Of a stretch of 64,000 bases of DNA, positions 34,196-46,959 are shown one piece after another. The notes below the pieces were generated by a model. It was not told where the DNA came from. It ran no database searches and saw nothing but the letters and a program-made list of their open reading frames with translations. The DNA lies in NCBI GenBank assembly GCA_022036555.1, contig CM039119.1, forward strand, positions 5,022,001 to 5,086,000, read 5' to 3'. How positions within the stretch are numbered: position 1 is the first letter of the stretch; each line of letters begins with the position of its first letter. The position numbers were made by a program, and so were the translations under genes. The DNA is from Microstegium vimineum (taxonomy: Eukaryota; Streptophyta; Magnoliopsida; Poales; Poaceae).

Positions 34196-35700
34196 ACGAA
34201 CGTGCGCTGCACGTTTTTCATTAAGGAGCAAGAGTTTCAGTTACAACGCATGGTAACCTAGGTTATCAGGCGCTCAACTGAGCAGCAAACTGCAACTACC
34301 ATTAACGGAGACTGTATTGCAAGCAGGTAACGCAGCGAATAGTTAGAACAAGATTACGCGTTGCTAGGAGCGTGGCCAGATTCTGTAGCCTGCTGCACAC
34401 CAGAGTGATGCCTCTTCTTGCATAGCTTGAACAGCTGCGCTCACCGATCTTGAAGTTGTTTGGACGGTTTGTCATTTCTTTCCTTCCACAAGAACCATCC
34501 AATAAGGAGAACAAGTGTGCCGAAACCCTGCGTAGCAATCTAGGCATAATTTCCTCTTTGAGAAGCCACCAAGTATGGCCATGTTATCGTCGATGAGCAT
34601 GATCCCTGCAAGTGAAGATACTGAAACCAGTACTCCCAACCTCTTACTTAAGCAGCAAGAGAGTATGATCGATCGTCTCAGCTCTTGATCACAAAAGATG
34701 CAGAGGTTGGAAGGTTGGAGGTCATGTCTGAAACTTCGTCGGTCGTCCAGCATCTTCGAGATTACAAGCACGAAGAAAACCTCATCTTGGTGGTGACTGT
34801 GTTCTCCAAATTATTTTGCATTTAATTGGCGAAAGGAGCAGGTAGTGCGAGAATATCCACCCTAAGTCGAGGTCGCTGGATGGTAGTCGGATCGTGCCAA
34901 GCTCCAAGGAACGGTTCAGGTTGGTCACTAAGCTGTTGTGCTGCAGGCGATCCCAAACTTGGCTGACTGAAATCAGCACAAGGGCAGTCGGCGCACCACA
35001 AGTGTGTCGAACCCATGCATCGTTATGCAATGCATCAGCTACGTTGCAGCTTCTTTCTTGGGGCGGATTGCTTCAAGATTGCCGTGTGTCCAGGGATGAA
35101 ATGCTGCTTCCTGTAACATTGTCATCCAAAAAAATATAGAACGACATCTATTACCACGTCATCACCGTTGTAGCCTGGAAGATGTTGTTGACTATTGTTC
35201 TTTATTAGGACGAGCTAGCTGATTGTTAATTTAGCCTTCATCACATCGGACCGTAGGGTCCATCCTGCACGTCTGAGGCCAGCGACACCTAGACACCCAG
35301 TTCCTTTGGGCGGCATAAAGCCAAGCCACCTTGCATTTGCCACCATTAACTGTTCAGAGCCACACCAGATGAAGTGTCTCAACTTGTCGATCCTGTAATG
35401 GTCCAAGGACAGTGAGCATGCATTGGCCGTGTGGACGGGGATCGCAGACAGCGTGGCCTTCGCCAAGGCTGTGCGTCCGACCACATTCAACAAATCTCCC
35501 TTCCATTTCAAAATATGACCAGCTACCCTGTCCACCAATGTCTGCTCATCAGACCGCTTGATCTTGTAAATTGATAGCGGAATACCTAAATACCGACATG
35601 AAAAAGTCGCTACCCGCAGGCAAAGCTGACCTGATCATCAGTACACTGGATGGGCAGGATCATGCTTTTGTCCAAAGTTTTTAAGCTGGTAATAATTAAT
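34196..35700 (-). pseudogene. 5'-truncated LINE (L1-type) remnant
   Basis: On the - strand, 35640-35215 encodes the end of a plant LINE reverse transcriptase: ATFSCRYLGIPLS, then LKWKGDLLNVVGRTALAKA and LSAIPVHTA, then IDKLRHFIWCG. Further on, 34771-34640 carries an SNLCIFCDQE zf-RVT-like zinc segment. LINE RT copies its own RNA at nicked chromosomal DNA. The frame is broken (for example near 35618). The 3' end reads CCTTAATGAAAAACGTGC, like other grass LINE tails. No clear target duplication was found. Confidence 0.8.
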
Positions 35701-36892
35701 AGGCATGTGCGTTGGGATTGGAGAGTGGCGGTAGCCATTACCTACCAAACGAAAGGATTGTGATTGGTCGCATGAGATTCAGATACTCTGGTTGCATTGG
35801 TCAGATCAGTGCACATGCACGAGATCTCGATCTCTTCCTACCTACCACTACCATAAAATGATAAATGGACGATAGGTACTTGTAACAGATAGACATATGC
35901 TGCATTTTCACAAACGGTGCATGAAGAAGAAAGCACAGGATCAGAGGAGCGTGGCTGATGCATGAATAATTCAGTCGAGGTTAGTTACTTGTTAACAATG
36001 CTGCATGTGTATGTATCATGCGACGACGATATCGCGAGCTGAAGATATATATGGGGATTCGATCAGGTAACTCGGGTTTTCTTATTCATCAGTTGCTTGC
36101 ACAGATGAACAACGAAGATCTCTATCGTCGTGCAAGTCCGGCCTCGATCTGCAAGCTGAGCCCAGCTGAGACGATCGTCGATAATATAAACGTACGATTG
36201 ACATTAGCGATCGATACACTTTCCAGGTTATTAGTTGCTGGAATATACACGTACATATACATATCCAGATTAGTTGAAGATGCGGATCAGGATTGCCTGG
36301 GATCAAATGTGCTGGCATTCAGGCACACGCACGTACTCGACCGGTGCCTGGCTAATAAGATGTCGCGATTCGTCGTACGAACTCATGATGCATGCACTGC
36401 ACACTTGTAGAGTCTACTTGATATATACTCCAGATGAGTATGCATGAATGCAAATGCATCTATCGAGCTGCGAGATATGGTTACGATCTGCACGAAAGCA
36501 TATGCACCGATATGCCCCGTATGTGTCGTCGACACATTGTCGACGGATGCTTTGCCTCTTAATTGAGACTTGAGTGATTCAGTCCCATGCATATGCATGT
36601 TACTCCGATCCTTGCGTTGCCAGGAACGTGCATGAGACCGATGTATAGGGATCAAGAGCCACTCGCTCGCTCCTCCCTCATGTGCTCATACATACGTACA
36701 TGCATGATCGATCCAGCTGCCACTTGCCACATTTTTTTTTCTGAATAAACAGGAGTGACCGGAGCCCCTACTGAAAGAGCAGCCAATGCGGCCATCGCTC
36801 GCTTAATTGTTGATGCGTGTCAGCGTCAGGCGGCCGGGCCCCAATAAATAGCACAACAGCGAAACGAAACTCGACACGTATCATACGTTCTT

Positions 36893-36955
36893 CATGTATG
36901 TATGTATGTATGTATGTATGTATGTATGTATGTATGTATGTATGTATGTATGTAT
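36893..36955. repeat. (GTAT)n tetranucleotide repeat
   Basis: About 15 tetranucleotide units in a row. Frames through it are artefacts. Confidence 0.95.
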
Positions 36956-37221
36956 GCTGCACGTACGTACGTACGATCGATTTCATTTGGCCACGGGGGG
37001 CTGCAGCTAGCTGCATGCAGTGTCCAAGTCAGTGTAGGCGGCGGCGTGCTATAGTACGCTGTAGGCGGTATATATATATATGTGTGTAACCTCTAGCCTG
37101 TAGGTCGATATATCATCGATCAATCGGCGTGGCCGGTACGTAATTTCCAAAACAAGCCGTTACTACTCAGTGTCTACATACGTAGCTCATCAGATCAACT
37201 ATATCGAAGGTGGGCCTGTCT

Positions 37222-37245
37222 TGCCTAGCCTCAACAGGCTAGGCA
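37222..37245. repeat. perfect 10-bp stem hairpin
   Basis: TGCCTAGCCT, a 4-base loop CAAC, then AGGCTAGGCA. The paralogous site near 50680-50705 keeps the right arm but not the left. Confidence 0.6.
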
Positions 37246-37856
37246 GCAGGCACGCACTGCCGCTCTAGATACATGGTGCTCTCATGTCCTGTCAGACAGA
37301 CGACAGCGTAGTCTTACTCAAAATTTGTACAAAATATCTGACCTGCTTTATTAATAATTCTTTTGTAAAATGATTTAAACTTAATTATTTTAATATATTT
37401 TTTAATAAGACGAACGGTTAAACTTTGAGTAAAAAAAGTCAAATTTTTATAATTTGGAATGTATAAAGTAGATTGCAGGGAGCTGAACTTGTCGGTTAGG
37501 TATTTCAGCGACAAGTGGCTGCTAATAATCTAGTCCCCAATCTTGGAGGGTCAAAATATCTCCATCAAGTCAAGTTTGAGCAAATTTATGTGATAAGATA
37601 ATTTATGATATCAACTAGGTATGATTAGATTCTATATTATTTATATTTTTGTATTTCACCTATTTGATGGTATAGTTTTTTTTAATTTTCTTTATAATTT
37701 TGATCAAATTTAAGATATTTTGACTCTCCAAAATTTTTAGAATGATTTATAATTCGGAAATGGAGGAAGTATCAATCAGATAAATCTGGTGACCAAAGCT
37801 AATTCCGTCCTTCCATTCAGTAATTTGAAAATAAACTTTGTCTAGGTATATAGTGT

Positions 37857-37966
37857 ACTCCCTCCGTCCCAAAAAAAACGCAATTCTAGTCATGAATCTG
37901 CGTTCATGGCTAGAATTGCGTTTTTTTGGTTCATGGCTAGAATTGCGTTTTTTTGGACGGAGGGAG
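37857..37966. mobile_element. Stowaway MITE (110 bp) with duplicated arm
   Basis: CTCCCTCCGTCCC and its complement form the ends, flanked by TA on both sides. The right arm segment TTCATGGCTAGAATTGCG plus its T-run appears twice in tandem. Confidence 0.9.
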
Positions 37967-38152
37967 TATAGCATAAAAAATGTACGAGTAGTACCTTGTT
38001 CCATTTGTTATATGTTTTAGAAACCGCCGCGCTTTACACTCATGCACATGATTGTATCCATCATCCTTAACCGGCAATGACAAAAAAAATACCCTTCATC
38101 ACTCTTCATCATTCCATCTACGACGATACGTTATGGTAAGAAACACGGTTAC

Positions 38153-38168
38153 AAAAAGCTATAGAACA
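38153..38168. repeat. target site duplication of retroposon, left
   Basis: AAAAAGCTATAGAACA, repeated exactly at 39730-39745. Confidence 0.92.
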
Positions 38169-39729
38169 ATTGCAAAACTAAAGCGGCGAACGCCCCCGCG
38201 TCGCCCCGCACAGGCGACTCGGGCGGCGGCCAGCCTAGCCCCGCCGCCAGCACTCCCTCTCCTCCCTTCCCCTCGCCGCTGCCGGAGGAGGCTGCCGGGA
38301 GGCCCGCGCAGCCCCTGGGATGGTGGCGGCGAGGCCTTCTGTCGAGGGAGGTGAGCTTCTCCGTGCGGGGCGGAGCTCCCTGCGCCCGGAGAAGCGGCGT
38401 CCGGCAAGCGCGCAGAGACGGCAAGCGCGGCTGAAGTTGCTCGTCGTCGTGGACTTCGCCGGCGATTTCGACGAGTCTCCTCCAACCCCTGCTCTCTCCA
38501 CCCCCCCCCCTCCATCCAACCCCTCCGACGATGTCCAGCGGTGGCGGGCCAGGCCTGCCACCCGTGCCGCCGGGTGAGGGAGGACCTCGGACACCAGATC
38601 CCGGTCGTAGGTGGCCGGATCCGCCTGCCGGTGGCCGAATCCGCCCGGCCCGCGCTCGCCCCCTCTGACAGCAGATTTGGGCCCCGTGTCCCTGGATCTG
38701 GGCCCCGTGTCCCTGGATCTGGGCCTGCGCGTTTGGCTGCTTGGCGGGGCTCCACCAGCCTTCTCCTCGACGGGGCGACCGTGCTGGTGTAGGGGGTTGT
38801 GGAGTGGAGGTGCATCGGCGTCGTCTCGTGGTGTGGCCAGTGGCGGTGTGCTTGGTTCAGGCTTGTTGCGCCATGGTGGTGTGACTTGCGGTGACCTGGT
38901 GGTGTGCAAGCTGTGCCGTGGTGGCATGACTGGTGGCACCAGCTGCTCCATTCCCGGCCTTACGCGGGATTCCAGGACCGACGACGGATAGGGGTGAAAA
39001 CCCTGCAAGGCTACGGTGGCGCCCCTACGTCATCACCTTTTTGAAGGCGTCATCCTCAGTCCATCATCGGTCCCCACCGGGGGCATGTTTGTTGAGGATA
39101 ATCTCTGGATGCTATTCGCAGCGAAGTTGGCGTCCGGGGACGTCATTTCCTTCACGAAGGCTACGTTAATGCTCCTTGCATGTCTCCCTCGCGTCGGTCT
39201 CCTACCTGTTGCTCCTCCCGCCTGGACTCTGAAGTTGCACTGTGTCTTTTTGTACTTCATGTTTCTCCTCACCTTGGTATGTCTGGTTGGTGCTAGTGGT
39301 AGTCGTAGACGTCTGTTTGGGCAGGTTCTTTGCCGCCGGTGTTTCTTCAGGTAGGTCCTCCTCGCCCGTGGTCCTGAGGGTTGTGGCCCTAAGTGACTCA
39401 GAGGAGCATTTGGTTTTTCGGCGAATGCTTTGCTGCTGAGGTGCTATCTGGTGGATGCTTTGCCACCGAGGTCGTCGTCTTTCTCGGCAGAGCTTTGCTG
39501 CCAAGATTGCTTGGAATGGCTCCTATCACTACTGGCTACCTAGGTGTTGAGATAATTTTTGTATTAGGCTCAGTTGCTGGGTTGTTGGTAGAGGGTCCCC
39601 CACCCCTCATGGTCCTTGCTTTGTGCTCTGTGTCGTGCTCTGTGACTCAAGGCATCTCGCTTTCGGTCATTGAGTTTCTGTAACTTCCTATTTCTCTTAA
39701 TGAAGTACGCGTTCAACGCAATTTCAAAA
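38169..39729 (+). mobile_element. non-autonomous LINE-like retroposon (about 1.56 kb)
   Basis: A 16-bp exact duplication and a 3' A-run (39726-39734) show insertion by target-primed reverse transcription. The 5' part (38190-38700) is GC-rich. The 3' part ends TTAATGAAGTACGCG plus a short tail, like plant LINE 3' ends. No RT or endonuclease motif was found in any frame, and the frames seen are short and low in complexity. It may be an internally deleted LINE, or a processed transcript mobilised by one. It lies inside arm B and is absent from arm A. Confidence 0.8.
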
Positions 39730-39745
39730 AAAAAGCTATAGAACA
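39730..39745. repeat. target site duplication of retroposon, right
   Basis: Exact copy of the 16 bases at 38153-38168. It overlaps the end of the A-run. Confidence 0.92.
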
Positions 39746-39899
39746 GCACAACAGTTAGCTGTTTAAAATTATTTGACAATTAGCACTTTATAGATTATAA
39801 CAAATAGGTCAAATGCAACGGCATGTCTGAATCTTCAGGACATGCAATATACAAACTGAGCAAGTGTACAACCAAGAAAGGGCAAATAATATAGACTTT

Positions 39900-40201
39900 G
39901 GCCCTGTTTAGTTCCTCTCAGAATCAAAAAAAATCTGGATTTTTACCAACCATTTTGTCAAATGGATCTAAACACTATCCAATTTATTTTGCAAAATGAG
40001 GTCTATTTTGGATTCTGTATTTGGGAGTCCATAGGCCAAAATGGAGTATTTTGCCCTCAGCACCCTCACCCTCAACACCTTTCTATTCTGGATTTTGGGT
40101 AGAACTAAACACCCTACTAAACTATTTTGCATTTTGGGTTTTGAGGGGGATTTTAATTTTGGATTCTGGATTCTGCTTTCTGGGAAGAACTAAACAGGGC
40201 C
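39900..40201. mobile_element. MITE with GGCCCTGTTTAGTTC ends (302 bp)
   Basis: GGCCCTGTTTAGTTC at 39900 and GAACTAAACAGGGCC ending at 40201 are perfect inverted repeats. The flanks both read TTT, a possible 3-bp duplication. The superfamily is uncertain. Confidence 0.85.
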
Positions 40202-40719
40202 TTTGTATGTGTCAGATTATAATTGGGATTGACCTTTTTTAATTTAATTCAATTAAATTCTAAATCTCATATTGAATGCTAGATTTGTCTAAATGTCTAA
40301 CATGCATGTACGCGACCGTATTGTTTCCAGGTTCAGTTGCGAATAGACCAGAGGTTACGACGTCTAGAACTGCTGCTGCAACTGCAAGTACACAATCCAA
40401 CAAGCCCTACACGATGCTGACTCCTCCAGTACAACCTGACTACCTGAGTATGTACCTGACCATACCCATCAGCATTACAATACATTATCCTTACAAAATG
40501 TTAATACCTACTTGGCGATATATATATATATCAATGATCAAATCCAGGCTGCATTATTGTCCATTTTTGGTTGAGATGACTGGCCAACTAGTTCGATCAT
40601 ATTAGTCAATAATTGTGCACTTATTTATTTTTCATGTCTGTGCGTATATATGACTTGTGAAAGTCCCTGTCAGCTGGACCTATCATTATTCCACAAAATT
40701 CATAGTTTTCTTAATGTGC

Positions 40720-41443
40720 TGGACGACTATGTGGGCATGCGTACTTGCCCGTACACGCAACGCAAAAGCACCCTTGCAAGACCAAAATGAAGTAGTGGCG
40801 CCTCCATTATAATATATATCCAGATAGGTTGAGCTTATGGTGCTGTATATAGTCCATTGCAGTATAATATAGGAAAGAATTTATTTTTAAGCATCTAGCT
40901 ATATATATCGCTCTAGGCTGATCAATGAACTTGTAGAAATCTTTAGACATTGTACTACCAAAATCATTTATATATATTCAACCATTCAGAGGCATTATTA
41001 TTTAGATGCACATGTATCTACCTTAAACCATATATGTTGGAGTGGATTGGAGTGAAACTTAGTTTAGTTTTACTCCAATCCACTTTAAAATAAGTGGGTT
41101 GAGATAAATACATGGATATCTAAACAAAGCCTATGTTGGTTTCAATGATAGTTTTACTAACGTGGATGACAAGTGACAATAGGATCTCAGACACCACCTC
41201 CTCCTTACTCTTTTTTTTTTGCTAATTCAACTCCTCCCTATACTCTAGCCAACATGTACCACCACACATTGACAACATGGTGTAGGAGCCGGAGCTCTGC
41301 AGGCACTTTGCCATGACCTCCTGTGGAGCTCTATCATGTGAGGTGCTCTTCTCTTCGTCAAACGAAAGGAAGAAAGGGAAGGAAAAGTGCGAGAGAATAA
41401 AAGAATATGTAAGATGGAAGCTGATAACTGGGTACCACTATGC
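40720..41443. other. intergenic with a small inverted repeat near 41037-41088
   Basis: TTGGAGTGGATTGGAGT and its near complement form a foldback around TAGTTT. No gene was recognised. Confidence 0.4.
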
Positions 41444-41448
41444 ATGTC

Positions 41449-44302
41449 TGTAACACCCTAAAAATTTCATTCTTTAAAAATAGAATTAAAAGCAATTTAA
41501 ATACATTTTTGGTGGACATTAAAACCTAGGAAAAATAATTAAGATTTCAGAAAATAAAATTTATCATAATGTTAGAAACACTTTGTTGCATACATGCTGC
41601 TGCATGGTATTTTTTGTCTGGATTTGTCAAGTTTCAAAACAAAATTCAAATTTGTGTTTTGAAAATGGTTTGAAATTCTTGAAAACTTAAAAGGAAAAAC
41701 AATTTCATTTCTCTCTCCCTCCCTTTCTCCTTTCTGGCCCACAGGCCTTTTTCCCCAGCCCAGCTTCTGGCCCCGCAGGCCCCCTCCTTCCCACCTCTCC
41801 TCCCCCGCATGGGCTTGCTCCGGCCCAAGCACGCCGGCCTAGCTTCTCCCGCACTGCACCGCTCCCTCCCCCGCTGACAAGCCTGCCCCACCTATCAGCT
41901 TCACCTCCCTCCCTTTCCTTCTTCCTCCTTCCCCTTTCCTTTTCCAGCGCGTCGGCGCCTTCCTTCTGCCGAGCGCGATTTGGAGCAGGGGATCTCCCCC
42001 TTTCCTTAGCCGGTGCAGCTCCGAGCTATAAAAGCCAAGCCCCTGCACCCTACCGCCCTCACTTCGCCCTCTCGGAGCACCCCAGAGGCACCGCCGCCGC
42101 CGCACGCTGAGCACCGAGCCGCCGCCGTCGCCCCTCTACTGCCGAGCCTCTCCGCTCCGCCTATCTGCTCCCCGAGCTTCGAGTTGTGGTAAGGAGAGCC
42201 CCAGGAGCTCGTTCTCCCTCTCTTCTCTCTCTGGTTCGCAGTTCCGCCGTCGTCCGTCAACCCGAGCCGCCACACCGCGTGGACGCCTCGCCCTCGCGCG
42301 CAATCGGAAAGACCGACCCCACCATCGTCTTCGCCATCTTCCCCTCTCTCTCCCAGTCCTTTCCGCGATGAATTTCGTGCACCACCGTGGCAGATTGAGT
42401 TGCGCCGCCGTCTGTCTCGTCTCCGGCCGCCGCGCGCCACCACTCCCTCCCTTCTTTCTAATCTCGTCCGCTCATCTCGAGTCGGACGGCTCACAGAGCC
42501 CGATACCCTTTCGGCCGACTATTTTGCAAAAGAGACCCTGCTGTTTTTAATGAATAAACCCGCAGTCCTATAGCATATTTCCGATCTACGCTTTCAGTTC
42601 TGGAAAGTGTATTCCCTTTCTGTTTTGTTTTAATTCGAAAATAAATAGAAAATCCTATTTACAGAATTGCCACTCAGTTTCCAATGCTTCTAAAATGTTC
42701 ATTTTAACTCCGTTTTCATCCATTCAAATTGCGTTAGGATCGTATCGTCGTAATCTACGTGTTCGTTAGTTCATAGTTCGTGTTAGACAACTTTTAAAAA
42801 CAGTTAATCACTTAGTCTCTTTTAATCTCTGGTTTAAGTTGTAAAACTTGATTAGATCATATCTTCTTCGTTATAGCTCCGTTTTTTGTGATTCAAACGT
42901 CTATGTGATCGTAGTGAGACGTAGATTAGTTTTATAAACTTTTAATCTTGTTTTATTATGGTTAGTGTACTGTTCTAATCTATAGCCTTTGTTTGCTTAC
43001 ATGTTATGCCTCGGTATGATTGTATGTTGATGTGGTGATCGAGTATAGACGGTGAGCAGTACGTGGGTGACCAGGAGGTTTTCTTTGAGCAGGAACAGCA
43101 GGAACCTTTTGAGAAAGGAAAGTATTCATGGGATCATCCTTGTTGTCCTAATCACATTAACCATTAGTTCGTGTTATGCATGTGTTTCCTTGATATCCTA
43201 TAAAGTTTTACCATAGATTTGTATACCCTGGGATTTATGCATTGGGTAGATCAAGCTAGTGCTCTTGAAAAATAACTATGATCATGTAACCTTGACTAAT
43301 GACTTATGCAACAACAGTTAAATATGCTTTTTAGAAACATGGATTAAGGTGATCTAGAGCACAGTTTTTGAGATGCTCTAGAACCTCTGTAAGCGATCAC
43401 CCGGGATTTACAGTACAACCATGAGAGCTACATGGCTCTGGCTTTAGTTAAGTAAGGGGGTTACTTTCTCGCATGTGGTGGTTCACGAAAGTTGCCATTG
43501 CCGAGCGGTTGCGGGGACGGCCGGAGTGTCTACCGCTGCGCGTGTGTACCATCGAGGGGTCCTCGTATACCCCTTGCCCGTGGATCCGTAGTGTCTGTTG
43601 TATGTCAGCGAGCCCCTCTGAAAGACTTCATAGTGTACCCTGCCCGCTCACCTCGGCAGTGTTTTGGGAGTTATAAACCCGGGCATATGGGTAACACGAC
43701 TCATGGGTAAAGTGTACAACCTCTATAGAGTGTTAAAAACTGATATATTAGCCGTGCTCACGGATACAAGCGGCCTGGAATTCTTATGGAACAGAATGAC
43801 GTTAATCTACCATTTACTCGTTTGCTATTCATTATACATGTTTACTTGATCATATGGTTATTGGGCTGTTGATTTTATTGATGCTATCTATATGCTAAAA
43901 TTGTGACAACATAAAAGCTGATGCAGTTTAACCATGCCAATCTTTTGAGCCTCATGAACCCCATACATACTTGTTGAGTACTCGAAGTACTTACGCTTGT
44001 TTACTTTTCATATTTGGATAAAAATTTCGGATGGGTACCAGATTATCAGAGTTATGAGGAGTATCCAGAGGACTACTAGGTTTGGGGTCAACCAGTTGAC
44101 GTCCCTGTGCGATGGAGCTTCGCGAGAGTTATCTTTTATTTCCGCTGTTATGTAATAGACTTTATTTAGATATTTATTCGCTATGTAATAAAACACTTGT
44201 AATGGTACCTTTTTGATGATTTGTCGGCTTATGTGTGTGACTGATTCCTGGGCACACATAAGGTTTATGCATCCCGTTTTGTCTTTAAAACCGGGTGTGA
44301 CA
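41449..44302 (+). mobile_element. solo LTR (2854 bp), Tekay/Del-like, with 5-bp duplication
   Basis: It starts TGTAACACCCTAAAA and ends AACCGGGTGTGACA. It is flanked by an exact ATGTC duplication at 41444-41448 and 44303-44307. A TATAAAA lies at 42027-42033 after a GC-rich stretch. No gag or pol is present, so this is a single LTR left after recombination. Lineage is inferred from LTR length and terminal sequence. Confidence 0.88.
42027..42033 (+). promoter_or_regulatory. TATA box of solo LTR
   Basis: GAGCTATAAAAGCC inside the GC-rich block of the LTR, consistent with an LTR core promoter. Confidence 0.55.
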
Positions 44303-44307
44303 ATGTC

Positions 44308-45204
44308 ATGTTTGAAAAATCACCATAAATCTAGGTAGATAGCCATGACTAACAAGGCATGTTAGTAAAACCACCACCAAAACTAGGTGGCTAGATGACC
44401 ATACGTGACTAGATTTAATATTGGTGGATAAAGATTTTTGGTTTTTGAGTTCAATGGTCACAATCGGCCGGACTTCAGCAATAGTTGTTATTAGTAAAAA
44501 ATAGACATACTTCTCCCTATAATATCCATTTATGAAAATCTATGAGACCATGTTTGGTGCCTAGGAATTGAGAGGAACCGGAAAATAATCTAATAACAAA
44601 ATGAGAAGCACTTTCTAGATATTGGCTTCAATTCATGGGATACAAATAAATACCAAATTTTTTTTGTATTTTGTATTTTCTTAATTAAGTTAGTTTATAG
44701 CAATGAAATTTGTGGAAGAATGTATATGATGTTCATCTTGACCGAGGCAAGCCACATGAGTCACCCCGCCTTCGTTAGTCTTTTAACAAAGGCGGGCATC
44801 CTAAGTCGATTGGCTCCATTATTTGTTAACTAAAAGAGGTGGTCTCCTTAAGACACCCGCCTCTATCAATGATCAACATAGGCATATGGCTTAAGGCACC
44901 AAACTATTTTAATGGGATTAACCGATCACAACGTCCGCCTCTAGAAAGGTTGATTAACAATTTTATCATAAACTATTTAAAAAGTGGTGATACCTAATTA
45001 TTTTGGTTGTCTCCTGTTTGGCTGTCTCTTTTTTTTTCTCGGTCACACAAAATAAAGGTTTGTGCATCTTGTATCAAGATAGAGAAAAAAATTCAATACA
45101 ACATACCTTAGCACCCTAGGGGGTCAATATAAGTTGTACATAAATATTCATGGCATTCCCTAGTGTACTGACTTGTATTATTACACACTTTAGCGTCTTT
45201 GTAT
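44308..45204. other. intergenic with CACTA-type subterminal motifs
   Basis: AAAGGCGGGC and CCCGCCT motifs near 44765-44950 look like subterminal repeats of a CACTA element, but the ends were not found. No gene was recognised. Confidence 0.35.
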
Positions 45205-45255
45205 TATTACTCCTGTCTAGCTGTCTCTGTAAACTGGAACAAGGAATCTGGCAAT

Positions 45256-45300
<45 letters not shown>

Positions 45301-45301
45301 G
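45256..45301. repeat. (TAGA)n microsatellite
   Basis: About eleven TAGA units in a row, in arm B only. Confidence 0.93.
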
Positions 45302-46959
45302 TGCTCAGCTAGTTGTGTTCGTAAAGATTCTTACGTTTCATCCCTTCCAAAGGGACGAAGCTCAGTGCTATATATATACTACTACTAACTCGTTGAGCAT
45401 TTATCTATCTATATCTAGACAGATTGAGCATATCATGCATTTATGCCATGCATGTGTATCGATGCATGTGAATCAGCCAGTCCTGATATATTCGTCGTAG
45501 TGGTTTGTTTTAATTTCTTTGTGCATATATACTCATCACTCGTTCTTAGCGTAAACAATAGGAAAGGTGTATATTCATATAGACTATGTATGACAGTATG
45601 AGCAAAATGAGAGGCTGGGGTGGTAGAAAAAGCTATCGCATGCATGTCAGTGTTGTGACGTTGTTGGCTATCATTCATTTATAGATGGATTATGCATTGC
45701 TGGGAGTACTGGGAGATATATAGATGATGATTATTATGTGGGTTAGCTAGCTCTATGTAAATACTAATCACTGGTTACATGTGGACCAATCACGTACCGT
45801 GACCATGCCGACACAAGCGGTTGCCTGCTTATCGCTCGACTGTATTGCCTATTGTTTTTTTTAACTTAAAAAGGATAAGGTTCTTGAGATGGAAGAAGGA
45901 AATTAAATTGCATACTATATATTGAGGGGACAGATCGTGATTTGTTGGTGATGGACATCAGTGAGCCCCATCCATAGTCAACTCCAACTGCGACGTCGTG
46001 TGCCCATATATGCAGTCTGAACAGTAACCTGCGTGTTGTGCAACGCAACAGTACGTGACGTGCGAGCAAACGTGTGCGCGCAGTTTGGCAAGTCGATCAC
46101 CACGTACTGTATCTCTGTATCTGTATCTGGATGCATTGCAACTTGAGGCGCCGTACTGTTGCGTTGCAGGATTCAGGAGGCAGGCTACACTCCAGTAGTG
46201 CAAGTTGGACAACGTACAGGGTGTCGTCTTGCCGTTGGTTACACATGCAAATATGCATATGCATGGACGACGACCACGGCAATATAGTCTCAAGCCGCTG
46301 CTGTGGCTGGCATGCATTGTGCATCTGCTGTACAATAATGCAGCGGTGCAGTGAACCTTACTACAGGGGGGCGGCTACGAGATATGCATATGCCTTCTCT
46401 GCTGGTCCACATCAAATTCAAAGCCGATCGATGATGAAGCTGCTTGCATAGAAGCATGTCGTTGGTCGGTTTCCGTGTAATTTAACGGAACCAAATTCCC
46501 TGTGCTTCAAATTATAAATGACCTGCTAACCAACATTTAGAGCAGTAGTAGAGTACATATATAGTAGTTGTAGCCAATCATCCACTTAAATTGATTTATC
46601 AAACTTTTTACTCATCTAGATTTACAGTATATAGGCAAATTGGATTTCTCTATGCCGTTCCCAACGAACCCGTGTGAATGAAAAATTACAGTTTACGATG
46701 GGCTGGAACTATTATGAAAATATATACAAGTTCTTAAACAGAATGTGGTATAAGTTCTTAGTATGAAACTCTACCTACCATGTTGGTACTATCATGAAGT
46801 ACATAGAGATGCTACGTCTTTTGAGAATGAATTTCCAATAAAACCAACAACTAGTACTTAACTTCTAGTCATGAACCTATATCACTCTGTGGGCAACATG
46901 TTTCGATAGAACACATTGAGGGAACCCATATGTTAAAGAGAGCAGATAGACCAGATTAG

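Larger units (their letters stand above)
19955..37300 (+). repeat. segmental duplication, arm A
   Basis: Anchors aligning in order with arm B (37470-50740): 19955-20280 with 37475-38140 (interrupted); 20440-20880 with 40300-40720; 27900-28330 with 45205-45690; 28680-29050 with 45770-46060; 29390-29720 with 46110-46440; 30455-30490 with 46630-46665; 35745-36110 with 49905-50305; 36690-37260 with 50350-50720. Same order and orientation point to an old tandem duplication, later expanded by different transposons. Percent identity was not computed. Confidence 0.8.

Noticed and set aside
36768..37089. Frames through a tetranucleotide repeat
   Set aside because: They encode only simple repeats (Cys/Met/Tyr/Val or His/Thr/Tyr/Ile).
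38159..39008. Frames of 200-257 codons in the retroposon 5' part
   Set aside because: Arg/Pro/Gly-rich with overlapping alternatives in several frames. No domain seen, so treated as GC-rich non-coding sequence.
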